Part shown: piece by piece, positions 53,247 to 63,182 of the stretch | Layout of the letters: the number at the start of each line of letters is the position of its first letter | Position numbering within the stretch: position 1 is the stretch's first letter | Assembly: GCA_021907015.1 (NCBI GenBank) | Contig: CP091064.1 | Coordinates: 1,736,001-1,800,000, forward strand | Direction of reading: 5' to 3' | Length of the DNA stretch: 64,000 nt | Source of the DNA: Pectobacterium sp. PL152 | GTDB taxonomy: Bacteria; Pseudomonadota; Gammaproteobacteria; Enterobacterales; Enterobacteriaceae | The notes under the pieces: generated by a model | Told to the model about the DNA's origin: nothing | The model's database searches: none | The model's input: only the letters and a program-made list of their open reading frames with translations | Program-made: the position numbers and the translations under genes

Positions 53247-54128
53247 ATGAAACTTCCCTCGTTAGCCTCTTTTCGCTTCTTTGAAGCGGCCGCACAAACC
53301 GGTAGCTTTGTTAAAGCCGCCGAGTCCCTGCATGTCACGCATGGCGCCGTTAGCAGGCAGATCAGATTGCTGGAAGAGGCGCTGGGGTTGAACTGTTTGA
53401 ACGACGTAACCGCGCGATCTTTTAAACGCAGCGGGCCGTTCTTTGCATACGGTCACACAGTCCGTTTTCGAACAGCTCGAAGGGGCGGTCTATCGGCTAC
53501 AGCAAGGTGCGCAGGATGACGTGCTGACGCTGTCATGCGAGCCCACGATTGCCATGAAATGGCTGATTCCACGGCTACCAGCGTTTAATCAGGCAAATCC
53601 CGATATCAAACTCCATCTGGTAGCGGCAGGCGGGCCGATTGATTTTGTGCGCAGCGGCGTTGACCTTGCACTGCGGCGTGACGATTTTCACTGGGATCCG
53701 CAAACGCATGGCGTAAAGGTGTGCGACGAATGGATGGGGCCGGTAAGCCGTGACAAAGCCGAGCGTAAAAACAGTCTGGAAGGGATGCGTTTGCTCTATA
53801 CCGGAACACGGCCGAAAGCGTGGGCAACCTGGCAACGGCAGACGCACGTGTCCATCAAAGGCAGCGTCAGAGCGGACTACGAGCACTTCTATCTCTGTAT
53901 TCAGGCGGCGGTCTCGGGTTGGGCATGGCAATGGCGTCTTTCCTGATGGTGCAGGACGAGATTGCGAACGGACAACTGCATGCCCCTTACGGATTTGCGC
54001 AAGATGGTTCAGCTTATTATCTGCTGTCGCCCATCCCTCTTGAACAAAATGAGAAGTACATACGATTTCATACCTGGCTAATGCAGGAAGTGTCCACCTG
54101 CCTTTCCGGGGTTGAGGACGCTTGTTAA
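53247..54128 (+). pseudogene. LysR family transcriptional regulator, GcvA-like (three frame breaks)
   Basis: N-terminal winged HTH: LASFRFFEAAAQTGSFVKAA then ESLHVTHGAVSRQIRLLEEAL. The C-terminal effector domain includes RLPAFNQANPDIKLHL and VDLALRRDDF. One base each near 53388, 53421 and 53917 restores about 294 residues, including VELFERRNRAIFLNAAGRS. It sits between the divergent LysE exporter and a downstream MFS transporter only 19 nt away, and could regulate either. Confidence 0.82.
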
Positions 54129-54147
54129 ACCCGCAACTGGAAAGACA

Positions 54148-55317
54148 ATGACAGCACATTCCCGTGAAACCAATTTCACGACACTGAATATGATTATCGC
54201 CGCCTCGCTTGTGGGGCTGGTGACAGGGTACACCCTGCCGCTGATCAGCCTGAAGCTGGCCGAGCACGGGCACAGCACGACAACACTCGGCGTTCTGGCG
54301 GCCCTTCCGGCAGCCGGGATGATGCTCTCTTCATTCGTTACCCCGTGGCTCAGTCGCCATCTGCACGCCAGCTATCTGCTCTCCGGCAGCTTGATTATTT
54401 TGGCAGCATCCACCGTTGCCTCATTCCTGCTGTCACACCCTGTTTCGCTCATTTTCCCCGTCTGTTAACCGGGCTCGCTTCGGGGTTTTGGTGGTACTGG
54501 GAGAAACCTGGGTCACCAGTCGGGCTTCAGACAAACACAAAGCGACGCTGACGGGGCTGTATGCTGCCGTTTTCACAGGGTGTCAGCTGATAGGCCGCTG
54601 CTCATTGCCGCTGGCGAGTCGCTGCAAACCTATGCGCTATGGCTGATTTGCGCTCTATCCGCCGCGTGTGCGTTCATGCTGAGGAACTGTGCCACGATGG
54701 TTCAGGCAGAGGAATCGTCCTCAGCATCTTATCGGGATTTGATCCCTTTTCTCCCGGCCATCGCCTCTGGCGTGCTCTGCTTCTCCTTCTTCGATGCCAG
54801 CATCCTTTCGCTCTTTCCGCTTTACGGCATGGAGCAAGGCTTAGACGAAAAATCCGCGATCTTATTGGTTACGCTCATCTTTCTGGGCGACGCCGTCTTT
54901 CAGACGCCGATTGGCTGGCTGGCAGACAAATGCGGCATCATCAGAACCCACATCGGCTGCGGTGTCCTTTTCTGTGTGATGCTGGTCTTGATCACCTTCT
55001 CATTCTCATTCTCCTCCCCTACACTTCTGGTGCCCGTCTGTATCGTACTGGGCGCCGCCGCAGGCGGGCTTTACACGCTGTCTCTGGTCCGGGCGGGGCA
55101 ACGGTTTGCTGGTCAGCGACTGATTGTGATGAATTCCCTTCTGGGGCTGGTGTGGTCTGCGGGCAGTATCAGCGGGCCGCTGTTCTCCGGCGCAGCCATC
55201 ACGTTTTACGGCTACGACGGTCTGATTGCCACCTTGCTGCTAACTGGCGTGCTGTTTGTCGGCATACAGGGCGTATTAAGAAAAGCACGCGTATCGCGTT
55301 CGCTGGGGGAAGAGTAA
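54148..55317 (+). pseudogene. MFS transporter, YcaD-like (about three frame breaks)
   Basis: Twelve-helix major facilitator with MIIAASLVGLVTGYTLPLISL at the first helix, a loop 2-3 region VTPWLSRHLHASY, and the second half IFLGDAVFQTPIGWLADKCG. Repair near 54465, 54484 and 54596 gives about 390 residues, a normal size. GGAAAG precedes the ATG at 54148. It lies 19 nt after the LysR-type gene and may be co-transcribed. Substrate unknown. Confidence 0.8.
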
Positions 55318-55329
55318 ACGTAGGCATCC

Positions 55330-55361
55330 GTCTCACCAAGCCAGCTACAGCCTGGTGAGAC
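55330..55361. terminator. Hairpin between convergent MFS and ABC genes
   Basis: A 9-bp stem (GTCTCACCA at 55330-55338, partner at 55353-55361) lies between convergent genes; no strong U tract. Confidence 0.65.
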
Positions 55362-55387
55362 TGAAAGAGATACGACAGAAGGGGCGC

Positions 55388-56206
55388 TTATGCGGCCATT
55401 TCGCGTTTGAACACCTCCAGCGTGTGCGCCTTGACGCGAATGAACTCAGGATCGCTCATCGCCTCCGCCCCGCGTGGACGTGCTAAATCAAACGGAACAA
55501 TCTCCGACACCGTTGTGGGTCGACGCGTCAGCAGCAGGATTTCATCTGCCAGAAACACCGCATCCTCCAAATCGTGTGACACGATGACCATCGTCACGCC
55601 AGTCGCCAGTTGAACCTCTTGCAGCTTGTCGCGGATGAACAGCGTCATTTCAAAATCCAGCGCAGAGAACGGTTCATCGAGAAACATGACCTCCGGCCCC
55701 GTCGCCAGCGCCCGCATGATGCACACGGTCTGCTGCTGTCCGCCTGAAAGTTCATACGGATAACGCTGAAGATCGAAACGAATATCAAACATCGCGATCA
55801 GTTCGTCCATCCGCGCCTGAACGTCTTGCTGCCGCATGCCGCTACGCACCAGCGGATAGGCAATATTCTTCCAGGCGCTCATCCAGGGAAAAAGCGCATC
55901 ACGATAGTTTTGGAACACATAGCCAATTCTGGTTTCCGCCAGCGTTTTACCATCAAACAGGATATCGCCGCTATCGACGGGAATCAGCCCGGCAATCATG
56001 TTCATCAGCGTCGATTTACCACAGCCGTTCGGCCCGAAAATCGACACGATCTTGCCGCGCGGCAAATCCAGATTCAGATCGGTATAGAGCGGCTGGCCTG
56101 CAAACGATTTGTTCAAGCCACGAATAGTGACGTGGGTATTCGGTGCGGGATAAGGCGGCAGCGCGGTATCCGGTTTTTCCACTTGCGCGTTATGAGGTGT
56201 CATCAT
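55388..56206 (-). CDS. ABC importer ATP-binding protein (SsuB/TauB type)
   Basis: The 272-residue ATPase of a nitrate/sulfonate/taurine-type importer. Walker A FGPNGCGKST, signature ELSGGQQQTV, Walker B VMFLDEPFSALD, switch His in VIVSHDLEDAV. The first 25 residues are an extra Pro/Thr-rich tail. Its ATG overlaps the permease stop (ATGA), so the operon is coupled. Intact, unlike most neighbours. Confidence 0.9.
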   Translation of the reverse strand: MMTPHNAQVEKPDTALPPYPAPNTHVTIRGLNKSFAGQPLYTDLNLDLPRGKIVSIFGPNGCGKSTLMNMIAGLIPVDSGDILFDGKTLAETRIGYVFQNYRDALFPWMSAWKNIAYPLVRSGMRQQDVQARMDELIAMFDIRFDLQRYPYELSGGQQQTVCIMRALATGPEVMFLDEPFSALDFEMTLFIRDKLQEVQLATGVTMVIVSHDLEDAVFLADEILLLTRRPTTVSEIVPFDLARPRGAEAMSDPEFIRVKAHTLEVFKREMAA

Positions 56207-56967
56207 GCTTTGCCACTCCAGTGAACAATTCGTTTTTCTGCGACTAAAAACAGCACGTTAAGCAGATATCCCAGTGCGCCCGTAATCAGGATAGAGGCGT
56301 ACATATCCCGAATGTTGAACACCTGCTGTGCATCGATGATGCGGTGACCCAGCCCGGTTTCCGAGCCAATGAACATCTCCGCGACAATCACAATCACCAA
56401 CGCCATCGACACACCGGTGCGCAGGCCGACAAAAGTTTGCGCCAGACTTTCCAGCAGCATGATGTCTTTAAAAATATGCCAACGGGAGATCCCCATGACC
56501 TGTGCCGCCATCAGACGGGTTTTCTTGGCATTCATCACGCCATAGGCGCTGTTGAACAGAATCACCAGCACGGCCGCAAAGGCCGAAATAGCAATTTTAT
56601 TCGCGTCGGTTATGCCGAAAATCAGCAAAAATAGCGGGATCAGCGCTGACGACGGCGTAGAGCGGAAGAAGTCGATCAGAAACTCCAGACTGCGGTAGAT
56701 CTTTTCATTGCTGCCCAGAATAACGCCGAGCGGCACGCCAATCAGTGCGGCAAAACCAAATGCGGCGAGCGTACGGTACAGCGTCGCACCGATATCCGTA
56801 CGCATGCTGGCATCCGCGAAGGACTGGAACATATAGCTCAACGTGTCGACCGGCGACGGTAATAAAATGGGGTTCAGCCATTTCGCGCTGACCGCCAACT
56901 GCCAAAAGAGAAACAGCAGAATCGGGCCGACGGCGGGTAATAATTTAGACGTCCAGTGCTGGCGCAT
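56203..56967 (-). CDS. ABC importer permease (SsuC/TauC type)
   Basis: A 254-residue inner-membrane permease with about six helices (AVGPILLFLFWQLAV; FGFAALIGVPLGVILG). The EAA loop is ARLMAAQVMGISRWHIFKDI-like (RLMAAQVMGISRWHIF). It belongs to the binding-protein-dependent transport superfamily of the SsuC/TauC branch. It lies between the binding protein (16-nt gap) and the ATPase (4-nt overlap). Confidence 0.9.
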   Translation of the reverse strand: MRQHWTSKLLPAVGPILLFLFWQLAVSAKWLNPILLPSPVDTLSYMFQSFADASMRTDIGATLYRTLAAFGFAALIGVPLGVILGSNEKIYRSLEFLIDFFRSTPSSALIPLFLLIFGITDANKIAISAFAAVLVILFNSAYGVMNAKKTRLMAAQVMGISRWHIFKDIMLLESLAQTFVGLRTGVSMALVIVIVAEMFIGSETGLGHRIIDAQQVFNIRDMYASILITGALGYLLNVLFLVAEKRIVHWSGKA

Positions 56968-56982
56968 AATCGAGCATCTCCC

Positions 56983-58002
56983 TTAAGGCTGATAAATCAG
57001 GCTGCTGACATCTACCGGCTGCCGGAAGATTTTTCTTTCGGTGAACACATCATAAAACCTCTGGAACCACGCCAGATTGTCGCCTTTTAGCTCGTCGTAC
57101 ATGACAAACCCCGGCAACGGCACCTCTTTACTCAGCTCGGCCTCGATACTGGTGTACCCGGTAATGTGCTCGCGCGCCGCTTCTGGGTTCTGCTGAATAA
57201 ACTGCACTGATTTGGTATAGGCCTGCGTGAAGCGTTTTGCATCCGCCGCACGGCTGTCGATGAAACCGCTATTTAATGCCGCCGCACCGCCAAACCACGG
57301 CGCATCAGGGTTACCGAGCACATAGCGTGAGATCACGCCCGTCTCCAGTGTACGTGACAGCCCTTTCAGTCGACCCACCGTTCCCGTGGGTTCCAGCGTA
57401 TAAACACCGTCAATCTGACCCGCAGCCAGCGCCGCGGCATGCTGCCCAACGGGCAACTCAGTCACGCGCAGTTCATCCGCCGTAAAGCCGTTTTTCTCCA
57501 GAATGATTTTGGTCATCACCACATTCTGAATACCCGGCCCACAGGCGATACGTTTGCCCTTCAACTCCGCGATACTTTTTACATCGCTGTTCAACGGCAC
57601 CAGAAATTCATCCAATACCATCTGATGATTTGACGGGTTCGAGCAAATGATCTTGAACAAACCGGGCGAGGTAATCTCGCCTAATCCCAACGCGCCAGTG
57701 GCCGTACCGTTGGCACACCCGTGTATACGTCCTGTAATCATCCCCTCGACAATCTGTTGCGGGCTGGCGAATTTCACCGCTCGCACATTCAACCCTGCCT
57801 CTTTGAAAAAGCCCCGTTCAACGCCCACGTATAAAGGCAAACCGCCCACAATCGGCCAGTAGCCGATGCGGATTTCTTCACTTTCGGCAGCAAAAGCCAT
57901 GCCCGGCAGCAGGCTGCTTAGCGTCAGCGCGCCTGCGCTAACCGCTGACCACTTCATTAACTGCCTGCGTTTACGATCGATCTTGTCATTGTTATTTTTC
58001 AT
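56983..58002 (-). CDS. ABC importer substrate-binding protein with Tat-like signal (NMT1/SsuA type)
   Basis: A 339-residue binding protein. The N-terminus has a twin-arginine-type signal (KRRQLMKWSAVSAGALTLSS) with cleavage after AFA. The mature part begins RIGYWPIVGGLPLYVGVERG and contains ELKGKRIACGPG and ALAAGQIDGVYTLEP, typical of NMT1/SsuA-like proteins that bind sulfonates, taurine, nitrate or pyrimidine precursors. The exact substrate cannot be read. It is first in the operon with permease and ATPase. Confidence 0.9.
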   Translation of the reverse strand: MKNNNDKIDRKRRQLMKWSAVSAGALTLSSLLPGMAFAAESEEIRIGYWPIVGGLPLYVGVERGFFKEAGLNVRAVKFASPQQIVEGMITGRIHGCANGTATGALGLGEITSPGLFKIICSNPSNHQMVLDEFLVPLNSDVKSIAELKGKRIACGPGIQNVVMTKIILEKNGFTADELRVTELPVGQHAAALAAGQIDGVYTLEPTGTVGRLKGLSRTLETGVISRYVLGNPDAPWFGGAAALNSGFIDSRAADAKRFTQAYTKSVQFIQQNPEAAREHITGYTSIEAELSKEVPLPGFVMYDELKGDNLAWFQRFYDVFTERKIFRQPVDVSSLIYQP

Positions 58003-58338
58003 TGTGTTCCCCCTTCAATGGTGAGCTAACAACAGCTGATAACCATCAGCCTGAAAAAACCGATCAGGTCGATTGCCTGAGTCGCGCCATCTTGTACACA
58101 AGACGGTATATAAGACTAAGCACAGGCCGTGCCATGTTTATCAGCACCACAAAACCCAGCAAATACGCTGTTCCCGTGGCGTTAGCGCACCAAAAAAAGG
58201 CAAAACGTTACAAAAATGCCTTACGAGTGATGCAGAGTGACTCGGCCATCAGCGCATCGCCTTCTTGCTGAGGCAGACAAATGTGGCATCATAAAAACCC
58301 CATCAGAGGCGATATTCTTTTCTACGTTAGGGACTGTC
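58003..58338. promoter_or_regulatory. Divergent region between the ABC importer and the DUF1963 gene
   Basis: 336 bp without a supported gene. It should hold the importer promoter and the promoter of the DUF1963 gene; the site TTAGGGA just before 58339 is the latter's ribosome-binding site. No operator is recognised. Confidence 0.4.
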
Positions 58339-59985
58339 ATGCCAATCATGCACACGGATGTTTTATCCATCGATTTCCCCTCAAATTTCACGTCCATTGA
58401 GCAGATAGGGCAAGGGGCACTCGGCCAGTACGCCACTGACGACGGCGTCGTTGCGCTAAACATTTACCCAGTGAGCGGGGAACTGCTGTATGAAGTAGAA
58501 ACGGGGCAAGCAGAGCGATATCGCGCTTTCTGCGGTAAAAGCTATGGCAAACTCACCTGGCTTGAGGAAAAGACGTTAACCCTCGAAAACGACAGCGCAT
58601 TGTTAATGACGGCTGAAGGGATTTACGGCTTCGCCTACCTGTTCGCGTTTATCCGCTTAACGGACACGGTTTGCCTTTTGCCTGGGGGATACTGCCCGGA
58701 GGATCGGCGACAAGAACATTTCAAAACCCTGGAAACTGCGCTGCGCAGCCTGCGGATTGTCACCACAACCCCAGAGATGGCATTGAGCCGCCATCGAAAA
58801 GCATTAGGGGAAGAAACAGCAGGTACCAGCACCATTCCAGAAAGCAAGCAGAGAAAGACAGCCGAGACGCCAACCTTTCCTCCTGTGCCCATAGATCCAG
58901 CCTTGCACCCGCTGCTGGCGGAACATTCTCCGTTACGGCAGCACCTTGTGGATGCGCTGCTCTCAGCGGATACCATCACTCCCATAGCCCATGCAGTGGC
59001 TGGCACATTACGCAGCAGCGTCGATTTCTATCATGGCGCAGGGGACGACCAGACAGCGCTGGGCAACCATCGGCTGGGCGGCCTGCCGGATTTACCTGTC
59101 GATATCCCCTATCCTAGTGTCGGCATCACCGAAGACACCTTGCTCGAATACGAGGAGTGCTGGGAAGAAAGTGAAGATGGAAAAGATATTTGTATCTTCT
59201 CTTGGGATAACGCCACACAAACTTACCGTGTACCGCTGGAATTTATTGCGCAGATAGACTGCCGCGCTTTAGCCCTGTTACAGGACTATCTGCCGCGTGA
59301 GGGAACCCTATTCTTCTTTCTGGAATGCGGAAGCAGCCCTGTCACACCCCGAGGGAAAGTCGTCTATGTGCAGGATGCCGCACGCCTGTGCAACGGCGTG
59401 CGCTTTGCCGACCTGGCCTTCAATGACGAAAAGACGCTCGGGCAAAAGCCCGCCTTTCAACTGCATCCGAGAGCCAGCGTCGCAGTCCCCAGCTTTTACG
59501 CATTGAGCCAAAATCCTCATCTTGACGCCCTATTGTGCTCACGTCTGAGTCAGGAACAGCAGGCAGCATTGCATGATGATGCGTATGACGATGCGCTGTC
59601 CCGTCTTGGCTGCGCACAATATTACGCCTGGCAGTTACGACAACTGGGGGCATTCAATCTGTTACCCGGTAGTAAAGCGACGGAAGAGCAACTCGTCTGG
59701 ATGATCGAAAAGGAGATGCTGCCATCGGACTTTCCGCCTGATGCCCCGTTGCCTGAATATCAGGGCATTGTCCGAGTCAACGGCTGTGGCTTTAGCCAGC
59801 ATGAATTGCCTGAGTTGCAGGCAGCACAGCAATTGGGCGGCGAAGCACAGGACTGGCTGGTGCTGTTTCAGGTCTGTCTGGACGGACAATTTCAGTGGGA
59901 TGACGGTACGCTGAATTTCATCATCCATCGCACCGACCTTGCAGCCCTACGCTTTGATCGCGTATTTCTGGTCTTCGACTACTGA
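58339..59985 (+). CDS. DUF1963 (YwqG-like) domain protein with an extra N-terminal domain
   Basis: A 548-residue cytosolic protein. The C-terminal 320 residues show the DUF1963 pattern: HRLGGLPDLPVDIPYPS, FIAQIDCRALA, GTLFFFLE and near the end LVLFQVCLDGQFQWDDGTLNF. The N-terminal 140 residues (IDFPSNFTSIEQIGQGALGQY) form a separate unknown domain, joined by a Thr/Glu-rich linker. The frame opens at 58237, but AGGGA precedes the ATG at 58339. DUF1963 has no settled function; in some genomes it sits near toxin systems. Intact. Confidence 0.8.
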   Translation: MPIMHTDVLSIDFPSNFTSIEQIGQGALGQYATDDGVVALNIYPVSGELLYEVETGQAERYRAFCGKSYGKLTWLEEKTLTLENDSALLMTAEGIYGFAYLFAFIRLTDTVCLLPGGYCPEDRRQEHFKTLETALRSLRIVTTTPEMALSRHRKALGEETAGTSTIPESKQRKTAETPTFPPVPIDPALHPLLAEHSPLRQHLVDALLSADTITPIAHAVAGTLRSSVDFYHGAGDDQTALGNHRLGGLPDLPVDIPYPSVGITEDTLLEYEECWEESEDGKDICIFSWDNATQTYRVPLEFIAQIDCRALALLQDYLPREGTLFFFLECGSSPVTPRGKVVYVQDAARLCNGVRFADLAFNDEKTLGQKPAFQLHPRASVAVPSFYALSQNPHLDALLCSRLSQEQQAALHDDAYDDALSRLGCAQYYAWQLRQLGAFNLLPGSKATEEQLVWMIEKEMLPSDFPPDAPLPEYQGIVRVNGCGFSQHELPELQAAQQLGGEAQDWLVLFQVCLDGQFQWDDGTLNFIIHRTDLAALRFDRVFLVFDY

Positions 59986-60020
59986 GAATGTTGCCAAAGC
60001 TAAGTGGGCGACCTTGATAA

Positions 60021-60069
60021 GCGCAACGACAACCCATCATGAGTTAATGATGGTGATTGTCGTCGGCGC
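60021..60069. terminator. Bidirectional hairpin between the DUF1963 gene and yjjG
   Basis: A long imperfect stem (GCGC, ACGACAA, CCATCAT with their complements) around a GAGTTA loop, between convergent genes. Confidence 0.7.
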
Positions 60070-60083
60070 AGTTTTATATTGGC

Positions 60084-60778
60084 TTAAGACTTCGCACTGA
60101 GCTGTATGAATACATCCTGAAGCGTTGCAGCCTCGTAGGTTGGCGCGATGTCCGAATCATTGGCGGCCCCGCCTGCATTGAACCAGCAGCTGTCGATGCC
60201 GTAGAGGTTTGCCCCAAGAATATCGGCATCAAGCCTATCGCCCACGATGATCGCCTCGGCTTTTTTGAATGCGCTGAATTTGCGGGCGGAGAACTCGAAG
60301 AAGCGCGCATCCGGCTTGGCGAAGCCGCAAGCCTCAGAGGTGGCGACAAACGAGAGCCAATCCGCCAGACCCGAGTTTGCCACTCGCTGCGCCTGCACAT
60401 ACTCAATGCCATTGGTAATAATGCCAACTTCACCGATCTCGGCAAGCGCTTCACAGATCTGAACCGCGCCATCTACCAGCACCACGGTTTCAGGCAGGCA
60501 CCCAGATAGAGGTTGCTCGCTTTGTGGGGATCGATATCGATGCCATGAAGGGAAAAAGTGCGCCGAAATCGTTCTACTTTCAGTCGATCTTTAGTGATTT
60601 CCCCTTTCTCAAACTCGCTCCATAGCTGGGAATTCTCGCGCTGATAGTCGGCAAACAGGCTCGTATTTTCAATATCGACGCCAAGATTGGTCAGGGTACG
60701 CGCGAACGAAAGACGCTCAGAGGCTTTGAAGTCCAATAGCGTGTCGTCAAGGTCAAACAGGAAATGGCGGTATTTCAT
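60084..60778 (-). pseudogene. yjjG: HAD phosphatase YjjG-like (one frame break)
   Basis: Pyrimidine nucleotidase of the HAD superfamily. Motif I FLFDLDDTLLDF, motif II IITNG and motif IV IIVGDRLDADILGA are clear. The frame breaks near 60477-60483, where one base restores LGACLPETVVLVDGA; the repaired length is about 231 residues, near E. coli YjjG (225). Its ATG overlaps the end of the next gene upstream on the minus strand by 4 nt. Confidence 0.85.
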
Positions 60779-62002
60779 AAATGTTGGTTACTCGAAATCA
60801 AGGAATCACTTTTGGTGGAGACGGACTGCGCGGGCTTCGCAGCCGTCAGCGCGCGGTTAACGCCTAGAATCACAACAAGGAAGGAGAGCGTCAATAGCCC
60901 AATCATCACCCACGGAAATGCGCTCGCCCCTGCGCTGCTGAGGAGCAATCCTCCGATGACGCCCCCCGTTGCCACGGCCGTGTTCCACGATGTGGTAGAC
61001 ATCGACTGTGCGACGTCCACGGCATCAGAGGAAAGGTGAGTCATGGCCGTTTGCGTGACGACGGAGAATCCCCGAACGAGATCCCCACATAAAGACGGCC
61101 AGAACCAGAATGAGCTGTACATCGGACCAAAGGCCCAGAAGGAGCGTCGCAGCGGCGAATAAGAGCACTTCGGCAGGGCCGAGACGCTTGAGGTTGCCAT
61201 CAACGATAATGCCTGATAGCACAAGGCCAAACACCGCCCCCGCCCCGAAAATGAACAGCACACCGTTGAGCCAATCCCCACGGCGGAAGCCGCGAGGAAA
61301 GGTTCGATATAAATATACAGAATGTTGTGCGTGACGATGTAGGTGAGGATCAGCGCCAGCGTCGCCCCGACGCCGCGCTTGGTGGCAACCTGGGGCAGCG
61401 ATAACCGCTTATCCGCCGATTCACCCGGGAAATCGGGAGCAAAAAGCGCAATCCAGACAACAAGGAGCACCGCGATGGCCGACACGAGTCCAAATGCGCC
61501 CTGCCAGCCAATGACAGATCCGAGAAGGCCGCCAATCGGTACACCAAGCACCAGCGCGACCGTAGAACCCGCACCGACAATGGCAATAGCGCGCCCGAGT
61601 AACCACCGTGGAACCATACGCGAGGCGTACCCGGCCAGCATCGACCAGACCACGCCACCGAACAGGCCAGCAACAAAGCGGGCGGACAGCGATAAAATAT
61701 AGTTGTCGGAAAAGGCGGTCACCGCATTCACGACGGCAAACCCGCTAATCGCGATGAGCAGCAGAGGTTTACGCCGCATGCCGCGCGTCAGCGCCGTCGC
61801 GGGAATCGCAGATAACAGCGCCCCAGAGCAAACGCGGTGATGAACTGGCCAGCCAGACTTTCCGAGACATCAAGACCCGCTGCAATCGCACTGAGAAGCC
61901 CTGCCGGCATGATCTCAGTGAGTAAGGTCAGAAACGCCGCTGTCGCAAGCGCGAGGAGCTTTAACACGGGAGAGACGGGGTTTGGATTCGATTTGCACTC
62001 AA
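60775..62002 (-). pseudogene. MFS transporter of the SotB/AraJ type (several frame breaks)
   Basis: Inner-membrane exporter of the DHA1 group. The first helix ALATAAFLTLLTEIMPAGLL, the loop RFVAGLFGGVVWSMLAGYASR, and GRAIAIVGAGSTVALVLGVPIG match sugar-efflux/arabinose-type transporters. The 61025-61261 part (LFIFGAGAVFGLVLSGIIVDG) is in another frame and rejoins after repair. At least three breaks, near 61040, 61265 and 61830. The start is uncertain; a TTG at 62002 or an upstream codon is possible, because a break near 61973 may hide it. Confidence 0.75.
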
Positions 62003-62165
62003 AATGATTATTTACCTGTAACGCTGGCCTGTCGTGGCACGCTGAATTTTGCCACCTGAACAGAGATGATATCACTACATCCGTATACAAACAGGTAACA
62101 TGATGATTCTTGACAGCTATCATACTGCTGATACGCATTCAGAGGCACAACGCGGTGGGTAAACA

Positions 62166-62801
62166 ATGTTGAAAATCTCTTTCTTTACTCTCTTTATCAG
62201 GTATCTAAAAGCATCGACCGTTCAGCATCCAGACGTTTTTGGGCTTACGGATTTTTCACCGATAGCGCTGGCTTCTCAAGGATACGAGTTAGTCGGCGAT
62301 CCGACCGACTTTCATTTTTATGAGAAGGACTATGTTGTTGGTTATCACAATAAAAATCTGAATATTGTTTTTAAACGCTATTTTTATCTCGATGAAAATG
62401 CCGGAAGCGGCTTCTCCATAGGACGGGGAGCGAACCTTATTTCTCTTTTGAAATGCTATAAGGCCGTTTGTTTAGCCGATGGGATTACTGAACCTGTCTT
62501 TGATGTTTATTTTTCAGAGGATAAGAAAGACGGGGCCATTATAGTCGGTGACTCCGTCGTCATTCGCTTTAATCAATGGAGTGCAAAAGGACAATATTCG
62601 ATTGTCACTATTGAGAGCGATTTTAGTGAATCAGGTCAGTTTCAGATGACCTCAACCAATGCGGTTAAAACCATGCACGTCTATGACGATAAATTACCGC
62701 TTTCAACATCAAAGCTCAGGAAAAATCTAGTGCGTTTCGCCAGCTTGCTAAATTTCTGTCAATTTGAATGTTTTTTATTATTGCAGGCTGTCAGAAGCTG
62801 A
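62166..62801 (+). CDS. Unknown protein
   Basis: A 211-residue protein I do not recognise. It has no signal peptide; the first 15 residues are hydrophobic and could anchor it weakly. The middle has alternating aromatic and charged residues (FHFYEKDYVVGYHNKNLNIVF and KRYFYLDENAGSG), suggesting beta structure. It is less GC-rich than the neighbours, which hints at acquisition. The annotated end overlaps no other gene. Confidence 0.55.
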   Translation: MLKISFFTLFIRYLKASTVQHPDVFGLTDFSPIALASQGYELVGDPTDFHFYEKDYVVGYHNKNLNIVFKRYFYLDENAGSGFSIGRGANLISLLKCYKAVCLADGITEPVFDVYFSEDKKDGAIIVGDSVVIRFNQWSAKGQYSIVTIESDFSESGQFQMTSTNAVKTMHVYDDKLPLSTSKLRKNLVRFASLLNFCQFECFLLLQAVRS

Positions 62802-62811
62802 ATGTTTTTCT

Positions 62812-63135
62812 TTAGCTCTCGGTTTTCCCACACAGTTCTTCAGACAGCCATTGAATGTAATCCACCAACGCCGCCTCATTTCTCCGGCAATACGTCCATT
62901 TCTGGTAACGTTTTATCGTAATGAAGCCTGCCTGCCGCAATAGATCGACATGCCGACTGGCGGTCGGCTGGGCGATATGCAATGCATCAGCGATCAGCGT
63001 AATACACACACCAAATTCCTGTGGATCGGCTGACGTCTGCCCACTGAAATGCTGTTGTGGATGCTTAAGCAGACGGAGGATTTCCAATCGCGGCTCACTG
63101 GCTAATGCCTTAATCTGGGTTGATCTCATCTTCAT
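62812..63135 (-). CDS. ArsR/SmtB family transcriptional regulator
   Basis: A 107-residue winged-helix regulator. KALASEPRLEILRLLKHP at the N-terminus and LIADALHIAQPTASRHVDLLRQAGFI as recognition helices are typical of ArsR proteins. A Cys and a few His are present but no clear ELCVCDL metal box, so a metal sensor is not indicated. It is divergent from the hydrolase gene and probably controls it. Confidence 0.85.
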   Translation of the reverse strand: MKMRSTQIKALASEPRLEILRLLKHPQQHFSGQTSADPQEFGVCITLIADALHIAQPTASRHVDLLRQAGFITIKRYQKWTYCRRNEAALVDYIQWLSEELCGKTES

Positions 63136-63182
63136 CTTTCGTATTATATAGTCATATAGCTAATTTTAAATATGATGATAAC

